Assembly: GCA_016234805.1 (NCBI GenBank)
Contig: JACRNU010000043.1
Span: 1 to 62,709, forward strand
Direction: 5' to 3'
Origin: Elusimicrobiota bacterium
Lineage (GTDB): Bacteria; Elusimicrobiota; Elusimicrobia; UBA1565; UBA9628
DNA: 62,709 bases
Of this stretch, positions 16,028-24,669 are shown one piece after another (the first letter of the stretch is position 1; every line of letters begins with the position of its first letter). The notes below the pieces were generated by a model that worked only from the letters and a program-made list of their open reading frames with translations, searched no databases and was not told where the DNA came from. A program made the position numbers and the translations under genes.

Positions 16028-17047
16028 ATGATCGGCTGGAAGCTCCCAGTACCTACTTTGTGGCACCGACTGTTCGGCAATAGGGACATCGCAGGTGTGC
16101 GTTATCGCTGCCTTTTGCCGCTGGCAGAACTCCGGAAGCGCGGATTCCCCGTCGAGCCGTACCGAGGCTCAAACCGAGGCCGATATAAGGCCGTGTTGTT
16201 TTCCAAGACCTACGGTCCCAAGGACCAGGAGTTGGCCCGCGATTTGCGCAGCCGCGGCCGCGGCGTCCTTCTGGATATCTGCGATAATCATTTTTACAAC
16301 CCCGAAGCTCTGCCGGTTTACCGCAGGGCCCGACGCGAGCTTCTGGGCATGATCCAACTGACCGATCGGATCATCTGCTCCACCCCGGTATTGGCGCAGA
16401 CCGTCGCCGCCGAGGCGGGGCTGGAGATGCCTCCCGCGGTCGTCGCCGATCCGGTGGACCCCTCTCTGCGGCGGGCGTCTTCAGCGCCGAGCTCCGCCGA
16501 TGACGCGCCGCGGACCGGTCGGCCGCGGCTCTTGTGGTTCGGCATGCATGGAGCGGCGAACGCGCCCTGCGGCATGGAAGACCTGCTCCGCATCTCGGAA
16601 TCCCTCGAGCGGTTAAGACGCCGCTGGGAGTTCGAGCTGGTCGTGGCCAGCAACGATTATTGGAAATTCCGCAGGCTCCTCTCGGGGCCCGGCTTTCCCG
16701 TTTCCTACGTCCCTTGGAGGATGAGGACGTTTCCGGACATCCTCGCCAGTGCCTGGGCGGTGCTCATCCCTATCACACCCAATCCGTTCACCTTATGCAA
16801 ATCCAATAACCGGCTCGCCACGGCCCTATTCGCCTCGATCCCCGTCGTGGCCGACGGCATCCCCAGCTATCGGGAACTGGCGGATTTCTCATGCCTGGAT
16901 GATTGGGAGGGCGGGCTTAATGCCGTTTTTCAGCAGCGCCCTCTGGTCTTGGCGAAGGCCGCGAAAGGTCGAGAATACTTGTTGGGGCGCTACCTGCCCT
17001 GCCATATCGCCGATGCCTGGGAAAAGGTCCTCGCCCCCTGGGTATGA
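16028..17047 (+). CDS. Glycosyltransferase-like protein (GT-B fold)
   Basis: 339 residues from the ATG at 16028; the Shine-Dalgarno-like AAAGGAG abuts this ATG, so an upstream in-frame start (15947) is possible but would give an atypical N-terminus. The sequence has a two-lobed GT-B character: YKAVLFSKTYGPKDQELARD and DRIICSTPVLAQTVAAEAG in the first lobe; RPRLLWFGMHGAANAPCGME, FELVVASND and a donor-site-like region NNRLATALFASIPVVADGIP in the second. It starts a five-gene overlapping run with methyltransferases and GT2-like enzymes, suggesting surface glycan synthesis and decoration. No specific sugar is assigned. Confidence 0.7.
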   Translation: MIGWKLPVPTLWHRLFGNRDIAGVRYRCLLPLAELRKRGFPVEPYRGSNRGRYKAVLFSKTYGPKDQELARDLRSRGRGVLLDICDNHFYNPEALPVYRRARRELLGMIQLTDRIICSTPVLAQTVAAEAGLEMPPAVVADPVDPSLRRASSAPSSADDAPRTGRPRLLWFGMHGAANAPCGMEDLLRISESLERLRRRWEFELVVASNDYWKFRRLLSGPGFPVSYVPWRMRTFPDILASAWAVLIPITPNPFTLCKSNNRLATALFASIPVVADGIPSYRELADFSCLDDWEGGLNAVFQQRPLVLAKAAKGREYLLGRYLPCHIADAWEKVLAPWV

Positions 17048-18207
17048 ACCTCCCCGATCTGCTTCGCCGCAAAGACCGCGCGGTGCTCCTTATTTCGGGA
17101 GAGGCCGAGCCGATGACGGTGCCGCGCTGGGAAGGCCATCGGCATGCCGTGAGGCTGGAGCCGGGTTCCCTGCTTCGTCTTCAACATGCCTTCCAATTCC
17201 GCTGCCTGGAGGGTTTTCCGGCAAGCATCCACTGGGATGTCAGCACGCATCCCGGGCTGTGGAGCGTCCCGGCGCTGAAAAGCTGCGCGAAGACCCTGCT
17301 GAAACTCCGCGGCAGGACATGGGCGAAGCGGCCTCTTTCCGAGTTCGCCCTGGATGTCCTGCAGGAGCAGCCCCCCAAGCGCAGGCATACGCTGTTTTGC
17401 GCGCGGATGCGGCCGCTGGCGCCGGATACGGAGGTCCGGCTCGACTGGCCCTCATGGATTCAAGAGGGCCAGGAGTATCATCTGGAACTCTCCGTCCGAG
17501 GAGAACTCGCCGCTTACGTCTTGGTCGCTCCGGTTTTCGACGCGCGCAGCCATATCATCCCTTTGCTGAGGGGCGACGGAGTCGAGGTGGGTCCGGGGCT
17601 AAATCCACGCGTGCTGCCCAGCCGGCGGGTGAGGGTTCGTTATGTGGAGTCGACGCCGGCCCGGGAGTGGGTCGGGCTCTACAAGAAACGGGACCAGCCG
17701 TCGCCGGCGGCCGTCCGCGACTTATGGGGACGCTATATCCCGGGGGATGGGGGAACGCTCGCGATGATCGAGGATGGCGCTTTGGACTTCATCTTCTCCA
17801 ACCATGTCCTGGAGCACATGCTCAATCCCTTGGGAATCTTGGAGAACTGGGCGCGCAAGCTCAAGCCGGGGGGCATCCTAGCCGGGGTCGTGCCCGATCT
17901 GCGCTATACCTTTGACCTGCGCCAACCGCCCAGCCTGCCGCAAGAGTGGCTGCGGGAGAGGGCCGCCGCGGTCGCCGAGATCCCCATGGGCAAATATGAG
18001 AGATGGTGCCGTTATACCGCCCCTTATAACACTCCGGCGGACCTCATTGCGCGCGGCTACTCGATCCACATCCACTACTATACACCTGAGACCTTCGTCG
18101 CGATGACCCGGACTTTGGTGGAGGAGGGCGTCCTGGACGCGCCGTCCCTCCATCAATCTCCCAATAACAAGGATTTCGGCTTCGTGATGAGGAGGAGGCC
18201 GGAATGA
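17044..18207 (+). CDS. SAM-dependent methyltransferase with an additional N-terminal domain
   Basis: 387 residues. The first 170 or so form an unrecognised domain. The C-terminal part is a Methyltransf_11-like domain: ALDFIFSNHVLEHMLNPLGI followed by KLKPGGILAGVVPDLRYT. The usual glycine-rich SAM loop is not obvious, so it may be degenerate or the fold incomplete. Overlaps both neighbours (ATGA at 17044 and 18204). Probably modifies a surface glycan; substrate unknown. Confidence 0.7.
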   Translation: MNLPDLLRRKDRAVLLISGEAEPMTVPRWEGHRHAVRLEPGSLLRLQHAFQFRCLEGFPASIHWDVSTHPGLWSVPALKSCAKTLLKLRGRTWAKRPLSEFALDVLQEQPPKRRHTLFCARMRPLAPDTEVRLDWPSWIQEGQEYHLELSVRGELAAYVLVAPVFDARSHIIPLLRGDGVEVGPGLNPRVLPSRRVRVRYVESTPAREWVGLYKKRDQPSPAAVRDLWGRYIPGDGGTLAMIEDGALDFIFSNHVLEHMLNPLGILENWARKLKPGGILAGVVPDLRYTFDLRQPPSLPQEWLRERAAAVAEIPMGKYERWCRYTAPYNTPADLIARGYSIHIHYYTPETFVAMTRTLVEEGVLDAPSLHQSPNNKDFGFVMRRRPE

Positions 18208-19070
18208 ATCCCGTGGATTATCTGCGCGGCCGGTTTGGGCGGCTTCTGTCAAGGATGCTCCCGCGCAACCGTGCGGTGGAGGCCGCGCCGGAAGAGCCGC
18301 CGGAGGCAGAACGCCCGTATCCGTTGAAGAGGCTTGCGATATCCGACCGCGACCTGGAGGAGATCAATGCTCTGCTGCCCTGGCATGCGGGCACCTTGCT
18401 CAGGGGGAGGCTTCTGGGCCGGTTGGGAGTCTTGAAGGGCAAACGGATGTTCCCTGATCCCGTTCCGGATAGGCGCATCCTTTGGCTCGACGAGCGCTTG
18501 GGCCTGAAGGAGAAATCGGTGCTCGAAGTCGGCTGTTTCGAGGGGATCCATACGGTGGGTCTGCGCCTATTCTCCCGGGACGTCACCGCTATCGACATCC
18601 GGCCCGTCAACGTGGTGAAGACCTTGGCCCGCCTGAGCTACCACGGCACCAGCGCCAGGGTCTTTCAGGCGGACGTCGAGAGTCTCGATTCCGGATTCGG
18701 CCGTTTCGATGTGATATTCCATTGCGGGGTCTTCTATCACCTGGCCCAGCCCGTCGAACACCTGTTCTCCCTGGCCGGGATGTGTTCCCATCTGTTCTTA
18801 GACACCCATGTGGCCGCGGAGGATAGAAGCCATGAGACGCTTGAATCGCGCGGCGTCCGTTACCGCGGGATGTCCCAAAAAGAAGGCGGATGGGCGGATC
18901 CGTTCTCTGGGAAGTCCGCACGCTCTTTTTGGCTGAGAGAGAGCGATCTCCTGGAGGCTCTCGGGCGAGCCGGGTTTGCGCGCGTCGAATTTCTCGAGAG
19001 ACGGCGGGAGCGCCATGGGCCGCGTGTCGCGCTGCTGGCCTATCGCGGCGAGCCTAGAGGCGATGCCTGA
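18204..19070 (+). CDS. Class I SAM-dependent methyltransferase (CmoB/DUF1698-like core)
   Basis: 288 residues. The SAM-binding core is clear: motif I KSVLEVGCFEGIHTVGL near residue 110, an acidic ribose-binding residue in VTAIDIRPVN, motif II-like RVFQADVES and FDVIFHCGVFYHLAQPVEHL. This post-motif segment resembles tRNA-modifying CmoB-like enzymes, but the setting between glycosyltransferases suggests sugar or glycan methylation. It overlaps the next gene by eight bases. Confidence 0.8.
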   Translation: MNPVDYLRGRFGRLLSRMLPRNRAVEAAPEEPPEAERPYPLKRLAISDRDLEEINALLPWHAGTLLRGRLLGRLGVLKGKRMFPDPVPDRRILWLDERLGLKEKSVLEVGCFEGIHTVGLRLFSRDVTAIDIRPVNVVKTLARLSYHGTSARVFQADVESLDSGFGRFDVIFHCGVFYHLAQPVEHLFSLAGMCSHLFLDTHVAAEDRSHETLESRGVRYRGMSQKEGGWADPFSGKSARSFWLRESDLLEALGRAGFARVEFLERRRERHGPRVALLAYRGEPRGDA

Positions 19071-19827
19071 GATCCTGGTCGTCATCTCCCATTATGACGC
19101 TCGTCCGGCGCGAGCCTTAGGTGAACTGCTGGCCAGCATGGAAGAGCATCCGGCCGGGGCCGATTTCTCGGTCCGCATCGTCGTCAACCAGGCGCGGGAG
19201 CGCAAGGGCCCGTTGCCCGCGACTCGCCTACCCGTTGAAATCCTCCACCGTCCCAACTCGGGGATGAACATCGGCGCCTGGGAGGCGGGCTGGCGCGCTC
19301 ATCCTGATTTCGCGAATTATCTTTTCCTTCAGGATGAGTGCCGCATCGAACGTCCGGGGTGGGCGGCGGCGTTTAAGGCGGCCTCGCAGGCAAGCCGGGT
19401 CGGGATGGTGGGCGAGTCGCTCAATGTCGGCTGGGAGAAGCCGTGGAGTCGCCTGCGCCGGCTCCAGGAGGGAGTCGAACTGCCGGGCCACGAGCTCAAC
19501 GGGCGCCGAGCCAACCGGGTGGACGTCTATTTGGATTATTTAAGGCGCTGCGGCATTGAGCCCGGAGCGACGGCGCGGCACTTGAGGGCGCTCGTATGGT
19601 TCATGCCTCGAAGCGTTCTTGAAGACATCGACGGCTTTCCAATCGCGACCAGCTACGGCGAGTGCATCGCCTGCGAGATCGGCGTCAGCCGCAAGGTCGA
19701 AAGCATGGGCTTGGCCGTCCGGCAGGTCCACGCCGAGTCTTTCCGATACATCAGCCACGGGGAATGGGTGCGGGATCCTTCCGGCGCGGTGCGCAAGAGG
19801 ACGCCGGTCGAGCGCCGATGGGGATAG
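19063..19827 (+). CDS. Glycosyltransferase-like protein (GT-A type, rhamnan-synthesis-like)
   Basis: 254 residues from the ATG at 19063, chosen for its short overlap with the upstream stop and the typical opening MPEILVVISHYDARPARALG. RPNSGMNIGAWEAGWRAH and YLFLQDECRIERPGW resemble the nucleotide-sugar-binding and metal-binding (DxD-like QDEC) regions of GT-A enzymes. It overlaps the following GT2 gene by ten bases. Family placement is tentative; a role in surface polysaccharide assembly follows from context. Confidence 0.65.
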   Translation: MPEILVVISHYDARPARALGELLASMEEHPAGADFSVRIVVNQARERKGPLPATRLPVEILHRPNSGMNIGAWEAGWRAHPDFANYLFLQDECRIERPGWAAAFKAASQASRVGMVGESLNVGWEKPWSRLRRLQEGVELPGHELNGRRANRVDVYLDYLRRCGIEPGATARHLRALVWFMPRSVLEDIDGFPIATSYGECIACEIGVSRKVESMGLAVRQVHAESFRYISHGEWVRDPSGAVRKRTPVERRWG

Positions 19828-21338
19828 CGGCGCTCCTCATCCCCGTGGAAGGCGGGCCCTCCCAGGAGCTCGACAAGACGCTGCGCTCCTGGCTGAAGCC
19901 TCGCGGCCGCCGGGTGGAGGCCTGTCTGCTGCCCGCCGGTCCGTCCTCGGCGGCCCGGGAACTCCGGGACTGGGCCGGGGCTTGGGCCAGGGACTGCGGG
20001 GGCTCCCTGTCGGTCCATGAGGGTCCGGTTTCCCAGTGGGACGTTCTGAAGTCATCTCGATTCGCTCTTTTCGCTCTTCCCGGGGATATCCTGCCCGTTC
20101 CCCTTGCCGAGGTCTTGGCGCGCGCTCTTGAGGGGCGATCCGAGGATGTCCTGGTATTCAACGAGCGCCGCCTCGGCAAGTCCTGGCGTCTCATCCGGAG
20201 GCCGGCGCTCGAACGCTATACCCTCTGGCATGTCCCCTATATCGGGCGCGCCCTCGCGGTGCGCTCCGAGCTCTTGAGGCTCTATCCCGACGACGCGGCG
20301 GCGCAGTTGCGGAGCAACGACGCGCACCTGTTCCATCTCTGGCTTTCGGGAAAGTCCGAGCTGCGCTGGCGTACCCTTCCCGAGATACTGCTCGAGACGG
20401 TCTCTTCCGAAGAGGCCCCCGCCTTCAGGCCCAGGACGCAGGGATGGCGCCTTGCCTACCGGGAGGCGTTCTCCGCCCTCCAAGGGTCCTTCGAGCTCTT
20501 GGAGGATGCCCAAGGGCAGGCGCCCTACCGCGTCGAGCCCCGCCGAAAGGCCCGGGCGGTGAGCGTCATCGTGCCTTTTCGAGATAGGTCCGAGGAGACC
20601 AAACGCTGTCTGGACTCGGTGCTCAGACAGCGGTTGTCCGCCGAGCTTGAGCTCATACTGGTAGACAACCAGTCCGAGGCGGGGCACTCGGACGCAATCC
20701 GTGGATTCTTGCGGGAGAGAGGAGCCTCCTCCCGGACGCGGTGGCTGTGCCATGACGCGCCGTTCAATCACAGCCGCCAGTGCAATATGGGCATCGAAGC
20801 CGCGCGGGGAGAGGTGCTGCTCCTTCTCAATAACGACGCGGAGCTCTTGGACGAGAGCCTGATCTCGCAGATGGCCGCCTGGGCGCTGGTCGGCGACGTG
20901 GGCACGGTCGGTTGCCGCATGACGGACCATGCGGGGGGGCTGGTGAGCGCGGGGATCAGGGCAAGGACGGATCTTCAAGCCCGTGGTCCGGTTTCTCCGG
21001 TCGAGGAGGATCGCAGCCCGTTTTTTGCGGAACATGTGCGGCAGACATACGCCAATACCTTCGCCTGCGCGGCGATCTCCAAAGAGCGCCTGGACGGCGC
21101 CGGGACCCTCAACGAGACGGAGTTCCCGAACGGCTACAACGACGTGGAGTATTGCCTGCGGCTGCGCCGGGCGGGGTATCGGCACATGTATCTGGGGCAC
21201 CTGAGGGCCCGCCACGTTCCGGGGGGCAGCCGGGGCCGTTGCGACGAGAGCAGGCAGAAGGCCCTATTGCGTTTGCGGTTTCCCAAGACCGCCGAGGAGG
21301 CCCGTCTGCAGTTGGAGTGCTTGGAAAGCGGCTCCTAG
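19818..21338 (+). CDS. GT2 family glycosyltransferase with N-terminal GT-A-like half
   Basis: 506 residues. The C-terminal half is a standard GT2 domain: VSVIVPFRDRSEETKRCLDS, LELILVDNQSEAG, an acceptor-loop-like FNHSRQCNMGIEAARG and the metal-binding LLLLNNDAELLD. Late in the domain, FPNGYNDVEYCLRLRRAGYR matches the C-terminal region of rhamnosyltransferase-like GT2s. The first 230 residues look like a second, weaker GT-A module (DVLVFNERRLGKSWRLIRRP). It terminates in CTAG shared with the convergent radical SAM gene (21335-21338). Confidence 0.85.
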   Translation: MGIAALLIPVEGGPSQELDKTLRSWLKPRGRRVEACLLPAGPSSAARELRDWAGAWARDCGGSLSVHEGPVSQWDVLKSSRFALFALPGDILPVPLAEVLARALEGRSEDVLVFNERRLGKSWRLIRRPALERYTLWHVPYIGRALAVRSELLRLYPDDAAAQLRSNDAHLFHLWLSGKSELRWRTLPEILLETVSSEEAPAFRPRTQGWRLAYREAFSALQGSFELLEDAQGQAPYRVEPRRKARAVSVIVPFRDRSEETKRCLDSVLRQRLSAELELILVDNQSEAGHSDAIRGFLRERGASSRTRWLCHDAPFNHSRQCNMGIEAARGEVLLLLNNDAELLDESLISQMAAWALVGDVGTVGCRMTDHAGGLVSAGIRARTDLQARGPVSPVEEDRSPFFAEHVRQTYANTFACAAISKERLDGAGTLNETEFPNGYNDVEYCLRLRRAGYRHMYLGHLRARHVPGGSRGRCDESRQKALLRLRFPKTAEEARLQLECLESGS

Positions 21339-21351
21339 GGCTCCTGCCGCT
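21327..21351. terminator. Short hairpin over overlapping convergent stops
   Basis: AGCGGC (21327-21332) and GCCGCT (21346-21351) flank the CTAG that serves as stop for genes on both strands. The 6-bp stem has no T tract, so a bidirectional terminator is only possible. Confidence 0.3.
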
Positions 21352-22366
21352 GATAGGCGACGCACCTCTCGCAGACCGTGCCCGTGACGTCCTTGGCCAG
21401 ATGCGCTTTCCGCAGCCGCTGGAACGAGCGGCTGTTCCAGCCTTCCATGAAGGAGACCTTGTTGAGGTCTGCCATGGTCCAGCGCTCATCGGCATCGAAA
21501 CAGCAGGCCGAAAGCATCCCCGTCGAGGTGACATGGCCCTCGGTGAACGCGGACCAGCAGGGGAGCGGCTCGCGTAGGCGGGCCAGCCTGCCCTGGTTGC
21601 CCGCGATGGGACGATAGCCGAGTTCCTTCTCCCGCTGGGTGGCGAGGCTGCCCATCGAATAGAGCGGCAGCCAGTAGTGCTCGTCGACATGGACGGAGAG
21701 TTCCTTTACGAGGGATTCCATTCGGTTCTGCTGCTCCCCGTCGTAACGGATGCTGGATGCGTAGAGGCCGCAACGGTGGCCGGTTCTTTTTTCCACCTCG
21801 TCTCTCACCTTTCTGGCGGCCTTTAGATTGGCTATGGACTCGCGCCAAAGCCCGCTCTTGACGCCCGTGATGCGCTTGAACTGTTCCTCGTCGGAATTAT
21901 TGAGGCTCCATTTGAGGGAATCCAAGCCCGCCTCCATGCACCTGCGCACGATGTCGGGGCCGGCCAGAGAGCCGTTCGTGGTCAGGAAGATGTACGGGAA
22001 ACCCGCGTCTTTCTTGGCGTAGCGGATGGCTTCTGCCAGGAGTTCGCCGGCCATGAAGGATTCTCCCAGGAAGAACATGCCGAGCTCTTCGACCCCCGCC
22101 CCGCGCATCTCGCGCGTGATGCGCGTGAAGAAATCCCAACGGATGTCCTCGAGCGGCTGTCGGGGACGCATGCGCAGGGCGCAGAAGCCGCACTGGTAAT
22201 TGCAGCGGCCGGTTAATTCGATCTTGACGCTCCTCGGCGCCGGAAGAACGGTCTTGCGCCAGTCCTTCGGGATCGCCGTTATGGCGTCGATCTTGTCCGT
22301 GATGCTGGCGTTTTTCTTGCCTTTTGTCTTCATAGGGGGGTCGGGCTTAGTTCTTGATATGGCCAT
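21335..22366 (-). CDS. Radical SAM protein with SPASM-like C-terminus
   Basis: 343 residues from the ATG at 22366 (an alternative ATG is at 22333). The radical SAM cluster motif CNYQCGFC (CxxxCxxC) follows SVKIELTGR, and GMFFLGESFM and FLTTNGS mark the SAM-binding barrel strands. C-terminal cysteines (LPCWSAF, ACCFDAD, VCERCVAY) fit a SPASM/auxiliary-cluster domain. Such enzymes do demanding chemistry on peptides, sugars or alcohols; the substrate is not evident. It follows an FAD oxidoreductase in the same direction with slight overlap, suggesting a joint modification pathway, perhaps of a rare sugar in the polysaccharide. Confidence 0.85.
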   Translation of the reverse strand: MAISRTKPDPPMKTKGKKNASITDKIDAITAIPKDWRKTVLPAPRSVKIELTGRCNYQCGFCALRMRPRQPLEDIRWDFFTRITREMRGAGVEELGMFFLGESFMAGELLAEAIRYAKKDAGFPYIFLTTNGSLAGPDIVRRCMEAGLDSLKWSLNNSDEEQFKRITGVKSGLWRESIANLKAARKVRDEVEKRTGHRCGLYASSIRYDGEQQNRMESLVKELSVHVDEHYWLPLYSMGSLATQREKELGYRPIAGNQGRLARLREPLPCWSAFTEGHVTSTGMLSACCFDADERWTMADLNKVSFMEGWNSRSFQRLRKAHLAKDVTGTVCERCVAYQRQEP

Positions 22367-23795
22367 ATCGGTACATCTCGATCATCTCCGGCGGGATGCC
22401 CCAGTCGCGGGCGCCGACCTTGTCATGGAGCTTCTCGAGGTCGTCGCGATGCATCTGGATGATCTGGTCCGGCAGGCGATTGTGCGACGGGACGAAGCCA
22501 TGCTGATAGGAGGCGCTGATGAAGTGCCGCACGGCTTTGTCGATGGCCGCCTCGCGGCTGAGGTGCCGGATCGGTGCGCGTTCCGGGCGGAACAACTCGT
22601 AGCTGGGGTCCACCTTCTCGTTGAGCAGCATCGACGCCAGCGCTTCTGAAAGGACGGGGGAGAGATGGAACCCGTCCCTCTTCGTGCCGGTCGCTATGAC
22701 TAGGTTGGCAATCGAGGTCTTTCCCAGGAGCGGGTAGGTGTCCGTTGTCGTGGGGCGCCAGCCCACGTTGACCCGCGTCACGGAGGCGCGGTAGAAGTTG
22801 CTGTTGATCTGCTCCATGGCTCCAAGCAGGAGCGACTGGATGGAAACCAGCTGCCCGCCATCGCGGGGCCCCGGAGAAATCAGGTTGCTTGAGCCGATGA
22901 GGATGGAGTCGAGGGGGGCCTTCGGGCTGATGTAGAAAGGCACGGAATAGAGGCCGCAGGCTAGGCCGCGGTTGGGAGTGCGGATCACTTTCGTGTGCGG
23001 GAAGTCCGGGCTTTTGATTTCAATCGAGACTCCCACCCCGTAAAACACGCGCTGGACGTCGATATCCAGGGCGCTCGCGGCCAGGAGATCGGTGGCGGTC
23101 GCGCCCGGGGCCAATAGGAACTTGTCGGCCGCCATGCGCGTTCCGTCCTTGAGGACGACCGAATCGATCAGGGCGCCCTTCCTCACGAGACGGTCGACCT
23201 CGGCGTCGACGTATTGAACGCAGGAGAACGTCGAAAGGGCGGCCTCCAGGGCGTCGACCGTGAGCCGCGGGTTCAGCCATCCCTCATTCGGGATATAGAT
23301 TGCCCGGGTGGCCCGATATCTCTCCTGGGGCCGGTAATTGGGGATGCTGCGAGGGGATATTTCCTCGAAGGGCTCGTCGCACTCCTTGAGGGCGGCCACG
23401 ATGGCGTTGAAATTGACGTCATCGAGAGAATCGGCGGCCGTATTGTTGATGACGTAGGTCCCCAGTCCATAGCAGGCGCCGTGAGAGCCCTCGCACTTGG
23501 CGCATCCCTCGGGCAGGCGCCCCGCGCCGGCGTCCATGTACTCGAAGACGAATTTGGGCCACATGCGCGTGGCCAGATGGCTCAGTTCGAAGTGAAAGAA
23601 GTCGGCCTCGGTCTTGAGGGAGTCCTCGTCGATCTCGGCGAAGGAATTGAGCATCGCGGCCGCGGCCAGGGTCGCGGAGCCTGGCCGGGCCTTCTTTCCG
23701 ATGATGACGATCTTATCCGATGGTTTGGATCTCTTCGCCAAACGGAAGGCCGTGGCCAGAGCGATGATCCCGTTTCCGACGATTACTGTATCCAC
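22347..23795 (-). CDS. FAD-dependent oxidoreductase (DAO family-like) with helical C-terminal extension
   Basis: 482 residues from a GTG at 23795, chosen because GGAG lies five bases upstream and VDTVIVGNGIIALATAFRLA (the FAD-binding GxGxxxxxA segment) begins at once; the frame is open upstream but that stretch looks non-coding. Further family features are the middle IDSVVLKDGTRMAADKFLLA and GVGVSIEIKSPDFPHTKVIR, and the C-terminal FAD contact LVIATGTKRDGFHLSP. The last 90 residues are an unusual, probably helical extension ending MIEMYRYGHIKN. Substrates of DAO-fold enzymes range from amino acids to amino sugars; the substrate here is unknown. It is divergent from the WbqC-like gene. Confidence 0.8.
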   Translation of the reverse strand: MDTVIVGNGIIALATAFRLAKRSKPSDKIVIIGKKARPGSATLAAAAMLNSFAEIDEDSLKTEADFFHFELSHLATRMWPKFVFEYMDAGAGRLPEGCAKCEGSHGACYGLGTYVINNTAADSLDDVNFNAIVAALKECDEPFEEISPRSIPNYRPQERYRATRAIYIPNEGWLNPRLTVDALEAALSTFSCVQYVDAEVDRLVRKGALIDSVVLKDGTRMAADKFLLAPGATATDLLAASALDIDVQRVFYGVGVSIEIKSPDFPHTKVIRTPNRGLACGLYSVPFYISPKAPLDSILIGSSNLISPGPRDGGQLVSIQSLLLGAMEQINSNFYRASVTRVNVGWRPTTTDTYPLLGKTSIANLVIATGTKRDGFHLSPVLSEALASMLLNEKVDPSYELFRPERAPIRHLSREAAIDKAVRHFISASYQHGFVPSHNRLPDQIIQMHRDDLEKLHDKVGARDWGIPPEMIEMYRYGHIKN

Positions 23796-23982
23796 GACGT
23801 CTCCGGGGGGGTCTCGGTCCTTCGGACCATGGCGACACTGTTTCGCGGGCGCTTGGCGTTGCCGCCGGAAGAGAAGAGGCCGTCCCAGGCCGCTCCCCAG
23901 CGCCCGTTGCCAGTATACATAAGCCGACGACCGGTAGTCCAGGGGATTGCCGGGCCCAAGTTTTGCTAAGCTCAAAAGGAGC
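23796..23982. other. Divergent intergenic region between oxidoreductase and WbqC-like gene
   Basis: 187 bases. It contains TGCTAAGCT for the plus strand and, on the minus strand, a possible TATACT -10 near 23918. No RNA gene or operator could be identified. Confidence 0.4.
23964..23972 (+). promoter_or_regulatory. Extended -10 of the WbqC-like gene
   Basis: TGCTAAGCT lies ten bases before the ATG at 23983, with AAAAGGAG between. The arrangement matches that at 16009-16028. Confidence 0.4.
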
Positions 23983-24669
23983 ATGAAGACGGTGTCGGTC
24001 GTCCAGCCGAGTTTTCTGCCCTGGAGGGGGTATTTCTCCCTCATCGCCGCCAGCGACGTCTTCGTCTTCTACGATGACGTGCAGTTCGATAAGAACGGCT
24101 GGCGCAACCGTAATAAGATAAAAACGCCGGCCGGTCCGCGCTGGATCACCGTCCCGGTCCTGACCAAAGGGCGTTCTCATCAGATGATCAAAGACACGCG
24201 CATCGCCGGCGGGCGCGACTGGGCCGATAAGATATTGAAGTCCCTGGAATTAAACTACAAGAAAGCTCCCTATTTCGGCAGTTACTTCCCCTGGCTGCGG
24301 GAGGTCCTGCGGCGGGAATGGGCCACGGTCTGCGAGTTGGATATCGCGTTGACGAAGGGGATCTGCGTATTCCTCGGCATTGAGACCGAACTCCTGCGCG
24401 CAAGCGACCTGGAAGTAGCCTCCGATATGGCCCCGGTGGCGCGGATCGTCGAGATATGCCGCCGCCTGGGCGCCACGAGATACTTGTCGGGGCCGACCGC
24501 GAGGGCTTATATCGACGATCCCGACGAGTTCTCCCGCGGGGGCATAGAGCTTCATTATTGCGATTACAGGGTGGATCGCTACCCCCAATTGTGCGGCGAA
24601 TTCGTCGCTCAGGTCTCCGTGGTGGATCTCCTGTTCAACTGCGGGGAGCAGTCGCGGAATTATCTGTAG
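23983..24669 (+). CDS. WbqC-like family protein
   Basis: 228 residues; the start has AAAAGGAGC directly upstream. The family pattern is clear: VVQPSFLPWRGYFSLIAASD, FVFYDDVQFDKNGWRNRNKI, RWITVPVLTKG, and YLSGPTARAYID near residue 170. WbqC-like proteins occur in O-antigen and nucleotide-sugar clusters, with an uncertain biochemical role (some resemble enzymes acting on amino sugars). It ends in a 35-base tail-to-tail overlap with the convergent methyltransferase gene. Confidence 0.9.
   Translation: MKTVSVVQPSFLPWRGYFSLIAASDVFVFYDDVQFDKNGWRNRNKIKTPAGPRWITVPVLTKGRSHQMIKDTRIAGGRDWADKILKSLELNYKKAPYFGSYFPWLREVLRREWATVCELDIALTKGICVFLGIETELLRASDLEVASDMAPVARIVEICRRLGATRYLSGPTARAYIDDPDEFSRGGIELHYCDYRVDRYPQLCGEFVAQVSVVDLLFNCGEQSRNYL

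Noticed and set aside
16749-17915. Plus-strand frame of 388 codons overlapping the GT-B and methyltransferase genes
   Set aside because: It covers parts of two genes with clear family motifs in another frame and has no recognisable motif of its own.
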